Part shown: positions 7,514 to 16,264 of the stretch, piece by piece | Layout of the letters: every line of letters starts with the position of its first letter | How positions within the stretch are numbered: the stretch's first letter is position 1 | DNA from: Pseudomonas silvicola | GTDB taxonomy: Bacteria; Pseudomonadota; Gammaproteobacteria; Pseudomonadales; Pseudomonadaceae | Assembly: GCF_026651855.1 (NCBI RefSeq) | Contig: NZ_CP093282.1 | Location: 20,881 to 84,880 of the forward strand | Length of the DNA: 64,000 bases | Direction of reading: 5' to 3' | Position numbers and translations under genes: made by a program | The notes under the pieces: model-generated | Database searches by the model: none | Told to the model about the DNA's origin: nothing | Seen by the model: only the letters and a program-made list of their open reading frames with translations

Positions 7514-8286
7514 TGGGCTTTACCTTCTGGGCCATTGTTGGCTGATGGATCGTCGATAACGTCTTGCTGCACGATTTCAACCCCGACCGGGTTAACGCGC
7601 AGCCACTTCTGGGAATGGGTAGCCAGTTCCTTCTTGGTCAGAAGGCGCCACTGGGCACGCATGATTTTTTGTTTAACGCCACCTTGTTTAACAATACCGG
7701 CGGCCGTTTTGGTGATTTCGGTGTAATGGATATTGGAGCGAACCATCTCCCCCTTCTTCTTGTTGAACACCGCTGGAATAGTGTCGTAGTGGTCGGCAAA
7801 GCCCCACACAATCTCTACACGGTCGGCGTTCTTGTTCGCTTCAATATCCGTGGCTTTTTGCGCGGCATCAAAGCCACCGTCTTGTGTGCTAGTGAAACTG
7901 TTGTACATAGGCTGCGACATAAAGACCCCGGCAATGCCAAAGTCTTTGCGCACCGTCTCAGGCTGAACGCCGTAACGGGACTTCACGAACAGCTCAAAGG
8001 CAGAGTCGATAGTTGAACGGAAAAACTGCGTCTCGTCGCCGGGTTTGAACTCACCAACATCAGACGTGCCGTCCGGGTAAAGTTTGACAAACACGACCTC
8101 TTTGTTCGTTTGAGCCAATACGAAATTTTCGTGATTCTGGTACTGCTGGAAGCCGATGTAGCCCAGCATTGCAATAACCACCAGGAACCAACGGTTACGG
8201 TCAGCGCGCAATTCCGAATTTTTCTTCGGGACGCTGCTGCTCCGGTCGGTCTTTGTGAATTCTTTATCATCCATAGCCGCAGTCAT
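7510..8286 (-). CDS. virB8: VirB8 inner-membrane assembly factor
   Basis: The 258-aa protein has a short charged cytoplasmic tail, one membrane helix (about residues 33-48, WFLVVIAMLGYIGF) and a periplasmic NTF2-like VirB8 domain. It lies between virB6 and virB9, its usual place. It nucleates assembly of VirB9 and VirB10. Start ATG at 8286; an internal ATG at residue 5 is possible. Confidence 0.85.
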   Translation of the reverse strand: MTAAMDDKEFTKTDRSSSVPKKNSELRADRNRWFLVVIAMLGYIGFQQYQNHENFVLAQTNKEVVFVKLYPDGTSDVGEFKPGDETQFFRSTIDSAFELFVKSRYGVQPETVRKDFGIAGVFMSQPMYNSFTSTQDGGFDAAQKATDIEANKNADRVEIVWGFADHYDTIPAVFNKKKGEMVRSNIHYTEITKTAAGIVKQGGVKQKIMRAQWRLLTKKELATHSQKWLRVNPVGVEIVQQDVIDDPSANNGPEGKAQ

Positions 8287-8295
8287 ACGACCCCC

Positions 8296-9501
8296 TTACT
8301 TCAGAAATTTACGGATAGCCAAGTTCGCTGCCGTGCCCAAGCCACCGCTCAGGCTTCCAACGCCACTTGCGAGAGTTCCTGCGAACACGAATGACGAAAG
8401 AACAAACAAGATGGCAATAATCAGCATCACAGCCGCATCACCGACCAGATACATATTTTCTTTTGCAATCTGAACTACCTCACCAACGCTGCCGTAGCCG
8501 CCGCCTGAGAAACTTACGCCAAGCGATTCCAGGATGGCCTTGACCGTGATTGCAGCAACAACCATAGTTGCCTTGATAACAATCAGCAGGACGACAAAAC
8601 CCGTAAAGAATTTAAACCACCCATCGAACAATGGGCGAGTAGCGGGCAACAGCAGGAATGGAACGAAAATAATCCCAATCACCTTTGACAAGGCATACCC
8701 GAAGTCTGCCCACATTGCTGCCAAATATGCAACCAAGTCAAGCAAGGTGCCAGCAACCATCCAGATCCAGTAATACCCCATCAGGCGCACGGTATCAAAG
8801 AAACTTAAATCTTCCAGAACAACTGCCGCCATGGATTTATGAATCCACTGCGCAAGAAAGAAGTTATCCGTATTACCTACTAGGTATTGCTGATAAGCAT
8901 TGGACAGACCTACACCGATACCCCAGACCGCCTCAGTAAAGGCGTTGTATCCGCCCATGATACCGAAACAAGCAAACCACCAGAGAATGAAGGTCAGGTG
9001 TGACTCCATCTGATAGCCACCCCAGATAAACTTGGCAACCTCAATAACAATGCCAATTACCGAAAAGGTCAGGAACATCATCCAGGTGTAGGTATATATG
9101 TCGCCGCTTGTATCGTTCATCACGCCATTTACAAAATCGGCTAGCGCACCACTGAAGATGCCTCGCATTGCTTCCGACAGCGCCGCATTGGCTGGCTGCA
9201 TGACAGCGAGCGGGGCAAAGAACACCAGCACCATCGCCAGCGCCATTGCGATCTTTTTCCGCCACTTGGCGGACACCAGCATGACCGGCCCCTGGACAGG
9301 CAGCACCTGAACGGGCTGGTAAAGGCCAGTTGCGACATCCAGGCGATACAGAGGGGTGCCCGCATCACCGGCCTGGGCCACAGGCTCTACAAGCTGCGCG
9401 CTCTGCTTGAGGTGTGCCCGACGCTTCCAGACGATGACCGCCGCGATTGTCGTTAGCGCAATACCAATGACCATCAGCACGCACAGCAAGAGAGGTTTCA
9501 T
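8296..9501 (-). CDS. virB6: VirB6/TrbL-like polytopic membrane protein
   Basis: Inner-membrane channel component, 401 aa. It has an N-terminal membrane helix, a second helix near residues 80-105 that ends in ANAA like a cleavable signal, and at least five further helices, including IYTYTWMMFLTFSVIGIVIEV and the long hydrophobic pair near residues 265-320. I chose ATG 9501, which overlaps the stop of the preceding gene (TAATG) and follows a G-rich ribosome site. Number and spacing of helices and position before virB8 support VirB6. Confidence 0.82.
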   Translation of the reverse strand: MKPLLLCVLMVIGIALTTIAAVIVWKRRAHLKQSAQLVEPVAQAGDAGTPLYRLDVATGLYQPVQVLPVQGPVMLVSAKWRKKIAMALAMVLVFFAPLAVMQPANAALSEAMRGIFSGALADFVNGVMNDTSGDIYTYTWMMFLTFSVIGIVIEVAKFIWGGYQMESHLTFILWWFACFGIMGGYNAFTEAVWGIGVGLSNAYQQYLVGNTDNFFLAQWIHKSMAAVVLEDLSFFDTVRLMGYYWIWMVAGTLLDLVAYLAAMWADFGYALSKVIGIIFVPFLLLPATRPLFDGWFKFFTGFVVLLIVIKATMVVAAITVKAILESLGVSFSGGGYGSVGEVVQIAKENMYLVGDAAVMLIIAILFVLSSFVFAGTLASGVGSLSGGLGTAANLAIRKFLK

Positions 9502-10001
9502 TACTTGGCCCCCCCTTTGCCCAGTGGGCAACGGCGCACGATGTTCAGGGTTTTAGCCCCTTCGGAACATTCGATGAACCAAGGATCATCCTGGGTTTGG
9601 CGCGCGCCCAAGATATGGGTCTGAATCCACCAGCCTTCCTGCACTACGGCCTTTTTGCTCAGTACGCCTGGCGTCCGGCGAGCACTGAAGTACCCACCGT
9701 TCTGCGCGGTCTTCCACTCGGATTGCAGGTCGATCAACTTGGACTCAGCGGCTGATTTGCTGAGCCCCGCGTAGTGTTGCTCTGCGTATTCGACGCTTCC
9801 GCGCGCGGGATACACATTGTTAGCTTTCTTGGTGTACTCACTAACACACGCATCTTTCTCGCCAACGGTTTTATAACCCTTAGTGCTGCATACCTTGATA
9901 CCGGCCTGGATCATCTTGGAACGGGCCGCATCATCGGACTTGGTGTCGGCGTATGCACCTGTCGTAAGTGCCAGAGCCACCACCGCAACTAAAATTTTCA
10001 T
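9501..10001 (-). CDS. Secreted protein between virB5 and virB6 (166 aa)
   Basis: The first 18 residues (MKILVAVVALALTTGAYA) are a signal peptide. The mature protein carries at least four cysteines, two near each end (about residues 38 and 52, and 145 and 158), suggesting disulfides in the periplasm. Its position between virB5 and virB6 is where VirB operons often carry an entry-exclusion (EexN-like) or VirB7-like gene; it lacks a lipobox, which argues against both of the common types. Coupled to virB6 by a 1-bp stop-start overlap. Role unknown. Confidence 0.65.
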   Translation of the reverse strand: MKILVAVVALALTTGAYADTKSDDAARSKMIQAGIKVCSTKGYKTVGEKDACVSEYTKKANNVYPARGSVEYAEQHYAGLSKSAAESKLIDLQSEWKTAQNGGYFSARRTPGVLSKKAVVQEGWWIQTHILGARQTQDDPWFIECSEGAKTLNIVRRCPLGKGGAK

Positions 10002-10010
10002 AAGAACTCC

Positions 10011-10874
10011 TTAATACCCGCTCAACTGCGTTTCATCGACAGTTGTGTCTTCTTCTAACTTCGCTTTGGTTTCGCTCAAGGTCGCCATGCGGCCCTGGTT
10101 CTGTAACGCGAACACATGGGAAGGCAGTTGGTTTGAATACTGCAACTGGGCGTTGCTGATTGCGTTTTGTTGCTGCAACGCCTCAATGGTCAGCTCGTTT
10201 TGCTCGGCCATAACTTGCAAAGTGGCAAGATGGTCTTCGGCCCCCAGAGAAGCGCGCTTTTCGGCAACCTCGCCATAGCGTGTCATTTGGGTTTCCAGCT
10301 CGTTGTTCATATCGTCCACAAACAGGCTTTGGCCCACCGCCAACTGCTCACGTGCATAAGCCTGGTCTGCGGACGTGGAGGCGGTGCTGGACGATTTGGA
10401 ATTGAACGGAATCGCCTTGATTGCCTGTTCCAGGGAATTGGCGTTCTCAATGCGCTTGTAGAGGGTCGCCAATTCCTTACCCTTAGCAACCCACTTGCCG
10501 GTACCGAAGTCGACGCCTCCCGAGCCTGGGAACGAATCAATCACGCTGGAATACTTGCCCATTAGGGCCGTCCAGTCGCGACGATCCATCATGTTCTTAA
10601 GCTGCGTCATTTGACGCAGCATGTGGTTATAGCTGGTCAAGGCCTGCTCATAGGTGGAAACCAGTTGCGCGAGCTGGCTTTCCTCCAGCACGGTTTGCTG
10701 CATCTGCTCGACATACTGCTGAAGCTGCGTGGAATACTCGGCCACCGACTGCGCGATAGCCGCGATGTCGACAGTCGGGAAACCCGACGCCTCTACTACT
10801 GGGACCATCAAGGATTGAGAACCAATCACGCCGATAACCGCTGCTGCGATTGCACTTCTGACCCACTTTTTCAT
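10011..10874 (-). CDS. virB5: VirB5/TrbJ-like pilus-tip protein
   Basis: The 287-aa protein has a signal peptide (about residues 1-29, ending VEAS) and is otherwise mostly helical and Gln-rich, as in VirB5/TrbJ minor pilins. Landmarks are the early VDIAAIAQSVAEYSTQLQQYVEQ helix, LTSYNHMLRQM, and a C-terminal helix pair with EALQQQNAISNAQLQYSNQL. It follows virB4 by 5 bp. VirB5 sits at the pilus tip and helps contact recipients. Confidence 0.85.
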   Translation of the reverse strand: MKKWVRSAIAAAVIGVIGSQSLMVPVVEASGFPTVDIAAIAQSVAEYSTQLQQYVEQMQQTVLEESQLAQLVSTYEQALTSYNHMLRQMTQLKNMMDRRDWTALMGKYSSVIDSFPGSGGVDFGTGKWVAKGKELATLYKRIENANSLEQAIKAIPFNSKSSSTASTSADQAYAREQLAVGQSLFVDDMNNELETQMTRYGEVAEKRASLGAEDHLATLQVMAEQNELTIEALQQQNAISNAQLQYSNQLPSHVFALQNQGRMATLSETKAKLEEDTTVDETQLSGY

Positions 10875-10879
10875 TTCCG

Positions 10880-13477
10880 TTAACTCCTGTTCGCTGGAAA
10901 GATTCGTTTAATCATTTCGGCCACCGCCACATCAATATCGGAATGCATATTGAGCATTTCCCGGACAATTACAGATTCGCTTGGTCGACTTGTTGCAATT
11001 ACGTGCTCTTCCTTCGCGGTGAACAGGTTCACCGTTTTGGAAATTCCAACTTCGCGCTGGATGATGTAGGCCTGTTGCCGCGCCTTGAGATTTGCAATGG
11101 CATCGCACTCGCCGTCAGTGAGCGGGAACGCGCGCTGATAGGCCGCTCTGTCCATGTTCTGGTCGGCCATGAAGATCCAGGTGGACGCGGCTGAGCGCAG
11201 AGTCGTCCACTCGTCCAATGCCGCATAGTGTTCTGGGCTCTGGGTCCAGAACCCCATGCCGCCGTTGTGTTTGAACCAGGTACGGGCCTTGGTAATGGCT
11301 CGCTCTGCCGAACCTGGGATGCTGAAGAAGTATTGAGCTTCGTCAATCTCAAGCATTTTCGGCACCCTGAGATTTGCAGGGTTTTCAAACAGCTTTGTGA
11401 CGCGGTAGAAAATCTCGTTGATGGCGAGCTGGGCCATCTCCTGCTTGTCCTTTACACCCGACAGGTTGTAAGCCGCTACGCGCTTGTTGAGGTGCCCAAC
11501 GCCGTCGACTTCGTTGTCCATCAGGTTGCCGTACAGGCCGCCCTGGACCCAACGGGCCAGCTTGGCTTGCAGATTTTGTGACAGGTGGTTGTAAAGCCCT
11601 GAAAGGTTCTGCAGTTTGCTATTAGTCATGCCCAAGGTGGCGATTAAGCCCCGGTCCAGCTCCTGCTGGTCCGTAGCGGACAGCTCCCGCAGGTCCGCGC
11701 TGTCGTTAAGCTTCAGCATGATGCGGATTTGGGTGAGCATGTGATGGATGAAATCGCTGTCGGTGGTACCGTCAGCCATAACAAACGAGTTGAACCCCCG
11801 ATCTGTCGCGGGGTTTTGCATGCGGAAAATGCCGCCCTCGTCCTGGAAGAACATCGACAGGGGCTCTGTACCGGGATCAACGTCGATGCTGTGATAGAAG
11901 GAGCCTTGAGCCTCTATCGCGGGATCGTTTTCGGTGGCCGGCTGGTATGGAACGCCGTATTTGAGGAAATGCCCGGCGACCACGTTCTTCCAGTATGTTT
12001 TGCCGGAGCGGGTGGGCCCTACGCCCAGCACCAGGCACTTATCGCCGATGAAGGGCGTGTAGTAGAACGGCGTGCCGTCCAGGTTCTCCAGGACATACAG
12101 CGCTTCTTCCTTCGTCTTGTCGCCCCAGCTTTTGATGCCCTGATGTGAACGGTACGCAAGCGAGCAGGCACCCACTTGTGAGGCGGTGAATTCAGCACTG
12201 CGAAAGCAACGCTTGGGGTAGGCCGGAAGCAACATCGGGAACAGGTCTATCAGGCCCGCGGACTCCCAGACGACTGCAAACTTCGACTGGGTAAGCGCGG
12301 TATTCATATCCTGGCTAGCAGCCCGAAGCTTGCTTGGGTCGCGCTCAAACAGAATCACATGGGAATGGAAGGTGTAGTAGCGATCCTCGCTGTCGGCCGC
12401 CTCCTCCAGTTCCTCCAGCTTGCCGCGAAGCGCCTTGCTTTGCTGGACCTTCTTTTCGATTTCGCTGTTGGTATCGTCACCCTTCAACAGCGACGACAAT
12501 TTCATTTGGCTACGGTGTAGCTCGTTCTCCTTGCCCGTAATCATCATCGACTTCTCAATGACGGACATCGGCTTTGCGCGGGTGACAATCAGGTAATTGC
12601 CCTTGGACATGACCGGCATCGCACTGCCGCGAGCCCACATGCCACTGGGCACGTCTTTGCTCCCATAACCCACCACCGAAGCAATACGGATGTAGACGGG
12701 CTCGGGACCTTCGATCTTGAGGCAATCCAGACCGTCGATCATCACTGGATGGACGTCGCCATCCATGAGGAACCGATCCCAGTCTTCAACCGGCACCGCC
12801 TCAGTCAGCGCACTTTCCAGGTACTCCGGGCGCATGTTGCATACAGCACGACAGAGCGCCCAGAGCTGCGCAGGGGACTGATGCTCATTGGTTTCCGACA
12901 GGTACTGAAGCTTGGAGTCAAGATCCTTCAGGGAGCTGTTCAGCAGGTCGTACTGGCGGCGCAGCTCTTCCTGCTCGACAAGCCACGCCCCCCAGTTGCT
13001 GAACTTGGCTACCAGCGAATCGCGCGCCTTACGATCAAAAGGCGCGGTGAAGAGCATCTTCATCGCTGATGCGGAGAAAACTTTGTTCAGGTTGGCGGAC
13101 GTAGGCACGTCCAGCATCCAGAACAGCCTACTGTTGCTCAGTGTCCTTTCCTCGTTGAGGAAGGCCTGACGGCGGCTGGACAGCAGATCGCTACGCGGGT
13201 TTTGGCGCTCCTGCAGATCCACCTTTACCCCCTCGTAGTGCCAGTAGTACTGGGTCACTGCGGTGTCGGGGTGCTGGGTCTGCAGGATGTTGCGCAGAAC
13301 GATCGAATGAGCCTGAAGGTCGTCGCTGCTCAGCCCATTCGGATCCGCCCCGGATAGCTCCAGGGCGCCAAGCAGGCTACCCGCATGCGACAGCAAGAAC
13401 CGATCCTTCCAAAGCCCGGAGGGATAGAGTTTTTCGTTGACGGGTTCGCCCGCTTTAGCCTTCTCTGCTGTCGTCAT
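10880..13477 (-). CDS. virB4: VirB4 ATPase
   Basis: Energises channel assembly and DNA transfer at the inner membrane. The 865-aa protein has a long N-terminal CagE/TrbE/VirB4 domain, then a RecA-like ATPase with Walker A GVGPTRSGKT (about residue 488) and Walker B MLEIDEAQYFF (about residue 710), followed by the arginine-finger region near GFWTQSPEHY. Length is at the upper end of the family. It begins 2 bp after virB2. Confidence 0.95.
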   Translation of the reverse strand: MTTAEKAKAGEPVNEKLYPSGLWKDRFLLSHAGSLLGALELSGADPNGLSSDDLQAHSIVLRNILQTQHPDTAVTQYYWHYEGVKVDLQERQNPRSDLLSSRRQAFLNEERTLSNSRLFWMLDVPTSANLNKVFSASAMKMLFTAPFDRKARDSLVAKFSNWGAWLVEQEELRRQYDLLNSSLKDLDSKLQYLSETNEHQSPAQLWALCRAVCNMRPEYLESALTEAVPVEDWDRFLMDGDVHPVMIDGLDCLKIEGPEPVYIRIASVVGYGSKDVPSGMWARGSAMPVMSKGNYLIVTRAKPMSVIEKSMMITGKENELHRSQMKLSSLLKGDDTNSEIEKKVQQSKALRGKLEELEEAADSEDRYYTFHSHVILFERDPSKLRAASQDMNTALTQSKFAVVWESAGLIDLFPMLLPAYPKRCFRSAEFTASQVGACSLAYRSHQGIKSWGDKTKEEALYVLENLDGTPFYYTPFIGDKCLVLGVGPTRSGKTYWKNVVAGHFLKYGVPYQPATENDPAIEAQGSFYHSIDVDPGTEPLSMFFQDEGGIFRMQNPATDRGFNSFVMADGTTDSDFIHHMLTQIRIMLKLNDSADLRELSATDQQELDRGLIATLGMTNSKLQNLSGLYNHLSQNLQAKLARWVQGGLYGNLMDNEVDGVGHLNKRVAAYNLSGVKDKQEMAQLAINEIFYRVTKLFENPANLRVPKMLEIDEAQYFFSIPGSAERAITKARTWFKHNGGMGFWTQSPEHYAALDEWTTLRSAASTWIFMADQNMDRAAYQRAFPLTDGECDAIANLKARQQAYIIQREVGISKTVNLFTAKEEHVIATSRPSESVIVREMLNMHSDIDVAVAEMIKRIFPANRS

Positions 13478-13479
13478 GA

Positions 13480-13830
13480 TTAGAAGCCTTGCAGCCAGGA
13501 CAACAGCAGCGCGATGTTAAACAGGACGATACCGCCGACGATTGCGCGAAGCAGCCAGGCCAGCGCGGTAGAACCTTGCTTCGGCGCGGCAACCCACAAC
13601 GCGATAGCGCCGACACACGAAATGAACACGACCAGGATCACGCCAGGGCCGCTGAGCCAATCCACCAGCTCCTGGAAGAAGTCGCTAACCATCTGAAGGG
13701 GACCACTGCTACTGCCACCAACGTCCACGTCAGAGTTTGCCGCCATGGCGACAGGTGCCAGCAGCAGCGCTGCCATGTAAAGGGCGACCTGGTTCATCAG
13801 CGTCGAGACCCGAAGTGCGATTTTTTTCAT
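13480..13830 (-). CDS. virB2: VirB2-like pilin
   Basis: Major pilin candidate, 116 aa. A long signal peptide (about 1-31, ending AMA) precedes a mature part with two membrane helices (GVILVVFISCVGAIALWVA and a C-terminal helix from ALAWLLRAIVGG) joined by a short polar turn, the normal topology of VirB2. It lies between virB3 and virB4; the usual order is virB2 then virB3. Confidence 0.82.
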   Translation of the reverse strand: MKKIALRVSTLMNQVALYMAALLLAPVAMAANSDVDVGGSSSGPLQMVSDFFQELVDWLSGPGVILVVFISCVGAIALWVAAPKQGSTALAWLLRAIVGGIVLFNIALLLSWLQGF

Positions 13831-13842
13831 CGTGGAGCTTCC

Positions 13843-14199
13843 TTATGCAATGGGCTTGGGTTTAAACGAGCCGTCTTCTTGCGGCTCAAGAACGAGCACC
13901 CGGCGTCGGGTGCTGCGAACGGTGGTCAGCCTGGCCGGGGCGAATAGCCCGCGCAGCCAGACGATGTATGCGTCCGGGTCGTCTTTGTGGACCAGGTACG
14001 CAGGGATGAGGATGATGAGGGTGACGGCGGCGCTGACCAGCAGCCCCAGAAGCGTGGGGAGGTACTTCACGAAAACGAACGTCGCGAAGATCGACAGGAA
14101 CAAGGTTCCGAAGAAGACCTTCGAAGGAATGCCGAGCTTCTGGTCGCGGTGGGTGAATACCGCTTTATTTTCCAGGTTGGTGTTCTTATGCTCGCTCAT
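13843..14199 (-). CDS. virB3: VirB3-like protein
   Basis: 118 aa from ATG 14199, the first gene of the conjugation operon. After a short polar N-terminus come two membrane helices (about residues 25-70) and the conserved HKDDPDAYIVWLRG stretch found in VirB3 proteins, which link to VirB4. The start is preceded by GGGAG. Upstream sequence holds the A+T-rich operator shared with the coupling-protein promoter. Confidence 0.82.
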   Translation of the reverse strand: MSEHKNTNLENKAVFTHRDQKLGIPSKVFFGTLFLSIFATFVFVKYLPTLLGLLVSAAVTLIILIPAYLVHKDDPDAYIVWLRGLFAPARLTTVRSTRRRVLVLEPQEDGSFKPKPIA

Positions 14200-14229
14200 T
14201 TTTCTACAACTCCCTGCTGAGATATATAC

Positions 14230-14250
14230 AACGTTATGCGCATATATATA
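14230..14250. promoter_or_regulatory. Operator-like motif before virB3, shared with the coupling-protein promoter
   Basis: AACGTTATGCGCATATATAT occurs here and, inverted, at 20,912-20,931, before the coupling-protein gene. It sits 31 bp before the virB3 start and 48 bp before the divergent ribbon-helix-helix gene. A 20-bp perfect match in front of two tra units suggests a common regulator. Confidence 0.6.
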
Positions 14251-14297
14251 CACATATCGAAGGCTGAGGCAACGACTTTCCTGGTCGAGGCGACCGC

Positions 14298-14543
14298 ATG
14301 AGCAGATCAACGCCGACAAACATCACGCTTCCAGTGGATGTCCTGGAAAACACGGATAAGAGATTTGTGGAGCCGCTTCAGGCCGAAAGCTTTTTCGGCC
14401 GACCATCACGCTCGATGGCTATAAGGGCTTTGCTTGAAATCGCACTTGAGAACGGCGCCCGGTTCCAGCCTAAAAACGCAAAGGACTACCAGACGTTCAA
14501 GGAGGAAATGCGCCGGATCCTGACGGATCGCACGGAGGGTTAA
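14298..14543 (+). CDS. Ribbon-helix-helix-like regulator (81 aa)
   Basis: Short protein starting MSRSTPTNITLPVDVLENTD, with an N-terminal beta strand (NITLPVDVL) and a helix-turn-helix (SRSMAIRALLEIALE) typical of ribbon-helix-helix DNA-binding proteins such as MetJ/Arc and relaxosome accessories (TraY, MobC-like). GAGG precedes the ATG by 7 nt. It is divergent from virB3 with the shared operator between them, so it may regulate the tra operon or help at oriT. The fold call is from pattern only. Confidence 0.65.
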   Translation: MSRSTPTNITLPVDVLENTDKRFVEPLQAESFFGRPSRSMAIRALLEIALENGARFQPKNAKDYQTFKEEMRRILTDRTEG

Positions 14544-14773
14544 CTTGGCATCGTCCAATGACGCCCATCGACAACGGAGGGAAAACTACCAAGCACCAAC
14601 GGGTTACGCCAAGCACTTTTGTACCAGAAGCGTAAATTTGTGGATCCATCCACAGAAATATGTAGGTTTGCGCTTACAGACCTACAAGGTTCTACAATGT
14701 AACCCCTAGGTCTGTCGGCACAAAGACACGCATTCGTGTAGAAGGATCTACACACCCAGCACCATGGGCAAAA
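14544..14773. other. Noncoding stretch with TGTAG/CTACA dyads
   Basis: No gene is visible. Three clean dyads occur: TGTGGAT/ATCCACA (14,639-14,654), TGTAGGT/ACCTACA (14,661-14,686) and GTGTAGA/TCTACAC (14,736-14,753), with a further TCTACA at 14,691. The repeated TGTAG/CTACA half sites look like binding sites, possibly for the neighbouring ribbon-helix-helix protein. It is a second-choice candidate for oriT. Confidence 0.45.
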
Positions 14774-14825
14774 TGCTATCAAAACCCGAGAGCCGGCGCC
14801 GCTCCTGGTCAGCAAAATGCAATCA
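14774..14825. repeat. Bipartite TGATTGCA element 2
   Basis: TGCTATCA (14,774) and TGCAATCA (14,818), starts 44 bp apart, with CCTGGTCAGC in the interior. It ends 3 bp from the stop codon of the HTH gene. Confidence 0.6.
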
Positions 14826-14828
14826 TTT

Positions 14829-15347
14829 CTACCCCAGCAATCGGCGCTTGCTGTGCTTCGCCTCCAGGTTGGCGGCGGTCTGGTCGTCTAGCTCAGCCAC
14901 GCTCAGCAGCCCGATCCGATGCAACACCAGTGCAGCCCCGTTAAGGCGCTCGAAGCGCTGGTTCCGGGAGTCGGCCAACAAGTCATCTGCCATTTCGGCC
15001 CGCGCCTGCTCAAGGTACGCAAGCTCCCGCGCTTTGAGTGCCCCAAGGTAACGCTGTGACTCGTCGTCTACGCGCATGGAGACCCCTTCCAGGTACCCCG
15101 CGGCCGCACGCTGGCAAAGCAGCACCCAACATGCGAATGGCACGGCGTCCGTGCCAAGGGTCCAGCGGTTCACTTCCTTTCGCGAGACCCCTACCAGGTC
15201 CGCGACCTGGCGGGGGTCCAAGCCTGCGCGGTCCATCATGCTGCGCAGCTCGTCCTTGGTTGGCACCTCCCAGCTTTCGTAAGGCAGCAGACACACTGCC
15301 CGCACGTAGGCCCGCTGGCCCACGGCATATGCTCCACGATCTTCCAT
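14829..15347 (-). CDS. Helix-turn-helix protein (172 aa)
   Basis: ATG at 15347 follows GGAGG by 7 nt. Residues 1-28 (MEDRGAYAVGQRAYVRAV...) lead to a Cro/Xre-type helix-turn-helix at about 30-75 (ELRSMMDRAGLDPRQVADLVGVSRKEVNRWT), then a helical C-terminus. The segment ALVLHRIGLLSVAELDD near residues 135-152 resembles HAEVLHRLGVIDDSELIEL in the 77-aa protein at 42,159-42,392. Probable plasmid regulator; targets unknown. Confidence 0.65.
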   Translation of the reverse strand: MEDRGAYAVGQRAYVRAVCLLPYESWEVPTKDELRSMMDRAGLDPRQVADLVGVSRKEVNRWTLGTDAVPFACWVLLCQRAAAGYLEGVSMRVDDESQRYLGALKARELAYLEQARAEMADDLLADSRNQRFERLNGAALVLHRIGLLSVAELDDQTAANLEAKHSKRRLLG

Positions 15348-15365
15348 ATGTATCCTCCAGGCACG

Positions 15366-15392
15366 AAAAAGCGTGGGCTGCTAAAGCAGCCC
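15366..15392 (-). terminator. Terminator at the end of radC
   Basis: On the minus strand GGGCTGCT pairs with AGCAGCCC (15,375-15,382/15,385-15,392); the short ACGC that follows leads into five T residues (15,366-15,370). The stem includes the radC stop codon. Confidence 0.55.
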
Positions 15393-15833
15393 ATTCTCGG
15401 CAAATGAGTAAACGCCCTGCCCAACCACGAAGTGGTCAAGAAGACTGATTTCTACCAGAGACAATGCTTCCTTAATCCTCGCAGTCAGAACCCGATCTGC
15501 TTGCGACGGTTGAGGGCATCCGCTTGGGTGGTTGTGTGCAATGATCAGCGCGGCCGCGTTCTCGGACAGCGCCCGTTGAACGATGACGCGCGGATAGACG
15601 CTAGCAGTTGATATAGAGCCTTGGAAAAGGCGCTCAAAGGTAATGACCCTGTGCCTGGTGTCCAGCATGATGACGCAGAACCATTCGTTCGGCTCGTTCA
15701 TCAGCTCCAGTTCCAGGTAACGTCGCACCGCCTCGGGTGACTCCAGGGACACGCCAGCCTTACGCATATGAGCCATAAGGATGTCGCGCGCCTTGTCGAC
15801 AATGCGCAGTTCTTGCTTGGTTAAGCCTTGCAT
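15381..15833 (-). CDS. radC: RadC-family JAB domain protein
   Basis: 150 aa from ATG 15833 (GGAGAA upstream). It is a compact RadC/JAB (MPN+) domain: Glu50, then AHNHPSG with His100 and His102, and Asp113 complete the zinc ligand set. Plasmid RadC-like proteins are common next to anti-restriction genes. Despite the old name, DNA-repair function is not established for the family. The N-terminal helix-hairpin-helix of chromosomal RadC is missing, as is usual for plasmid forms. It has the shared leader described at 15,838-15,872. Confidence 0.88.
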   Translation of the reverse strand: MQGLTKQELRIVDKARDILMAHMRKAGVSLESPEAVRRYLELELMNEPNEWFCVIMLDTRHRVITFERLFQGSISTASVYPRVIVQRALSENAAALIIAHNHPSGCPQPSQADRVLTARIKEALSLVEISLLDHFVVGQGVYSFAENGLL

Positions 15834-15837
15834 AACA

Positions 15838-15872
15838 GGAATTCTCCGTCTGATGCTGCCGAGCAATTCGCC
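15838..15872 (-). promoter_or_regulatory. Shared leader motif before radC
   Basis: On the minus strand GGCGAATTGC is followed about 14 nt later by CGGAGAATTCC, which contains the ribosome site. GAATT and AATTC can pair and would draw the ribosome site into a hairpin. The same module precedes three other genes in this block. Confidence 0.55.
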
Positions 15873-15900
15873 CGGTGTCCCCAGTCTATGCAGCATCAAA

Positions 15901-15920
15901 GGGCAGCGCAAGCGCTGCCC
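15901..15920. other. Hairpin between the 88-aa gene and radC
   Basis: GGGCAGCGC/GCGCTGCCC, a perfect 9-bp stem with a 2-nt loop and no T tract. It probably marks the end of the 88-aa gene's transcript or limits read-through. Confidence 0.45.
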
Positions 15921-15930
15921 CCTGGGTATC

Positions 15931-16197
15931 CTATTTGCCTTCGGGCACCGCCCTGCCCGCTTCTCGCAACGCCTCCAGCGTTTCTGCAGCGATTCCGCGC
16001 CACACTGCCACCGGAACAGGTCCGCCCTCCTGGGCGGCCTCAGGAGCCTCCAGCACCATCTCGGAAAACTGCTCCAGCGCCTGCAAGACAAACACCTGGG
16101 ACAACGCGCCGTAGCGCGAGAATTCCATTAGGTCTGTGACCAGCTCCAGGTTGGTCTGTCGGCCGCGCAGCGCGGTACCAGCTACTTCGTGATTCAT
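15931..16197 (-). CDS. Hypothetical protein (88 aa)
   Basis: ATG at 16197 behind CGGAGAATTC, the shared leader module. The protein (MNHEVAGTALRGRQTNLELVTDLMEFSRYG...) is helical and acidic, with no signal peptide. It lies between ardB and radC in an accessory block of early-type plasmid genes. I do not recognise the family. Confidence 0.6.
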   Translation of the reverse strand: MNHEVAGTALRGRQTNLELVTDLMEFSRYGALSQVFVLQALEQFSEMVLEAPEAAQEGGPVPVAVWRGIAAETLEALREAGRAVPEGK

Positions 16198-16198
16198 C

Positions 16199-16230
16199 AG
16201 AATTCTCCGGGTATTGCGAGCCTTCGCCCG
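16199..16230 (-). promoter_or_regulatory. Shared leader motif before the 88-aa gene
   Basis: A diverged form of the leader: GGCGAAGGCTCGC, then CCGGAGAATTC ending 2 nt before the ATG. Confidence 0.45.
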
Positions 16231-16236
16231 CCTGGT

Positions 16237-16257
16237 TGGCCCCGCTGAGCGGGGCCA
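16237..16257. other. Hairpin after ardB
   Basis: TGGCCCCGC/GCGGGGCCA with a 3-nt loop lies 7 bp beyond the ardB stop. No T tract follows; it may act as a Rho-type or weak terminator or as an mRNA 3' stabiliser. Confidence 0.45.
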
Positions 16258-16264
16258 GGTTGAG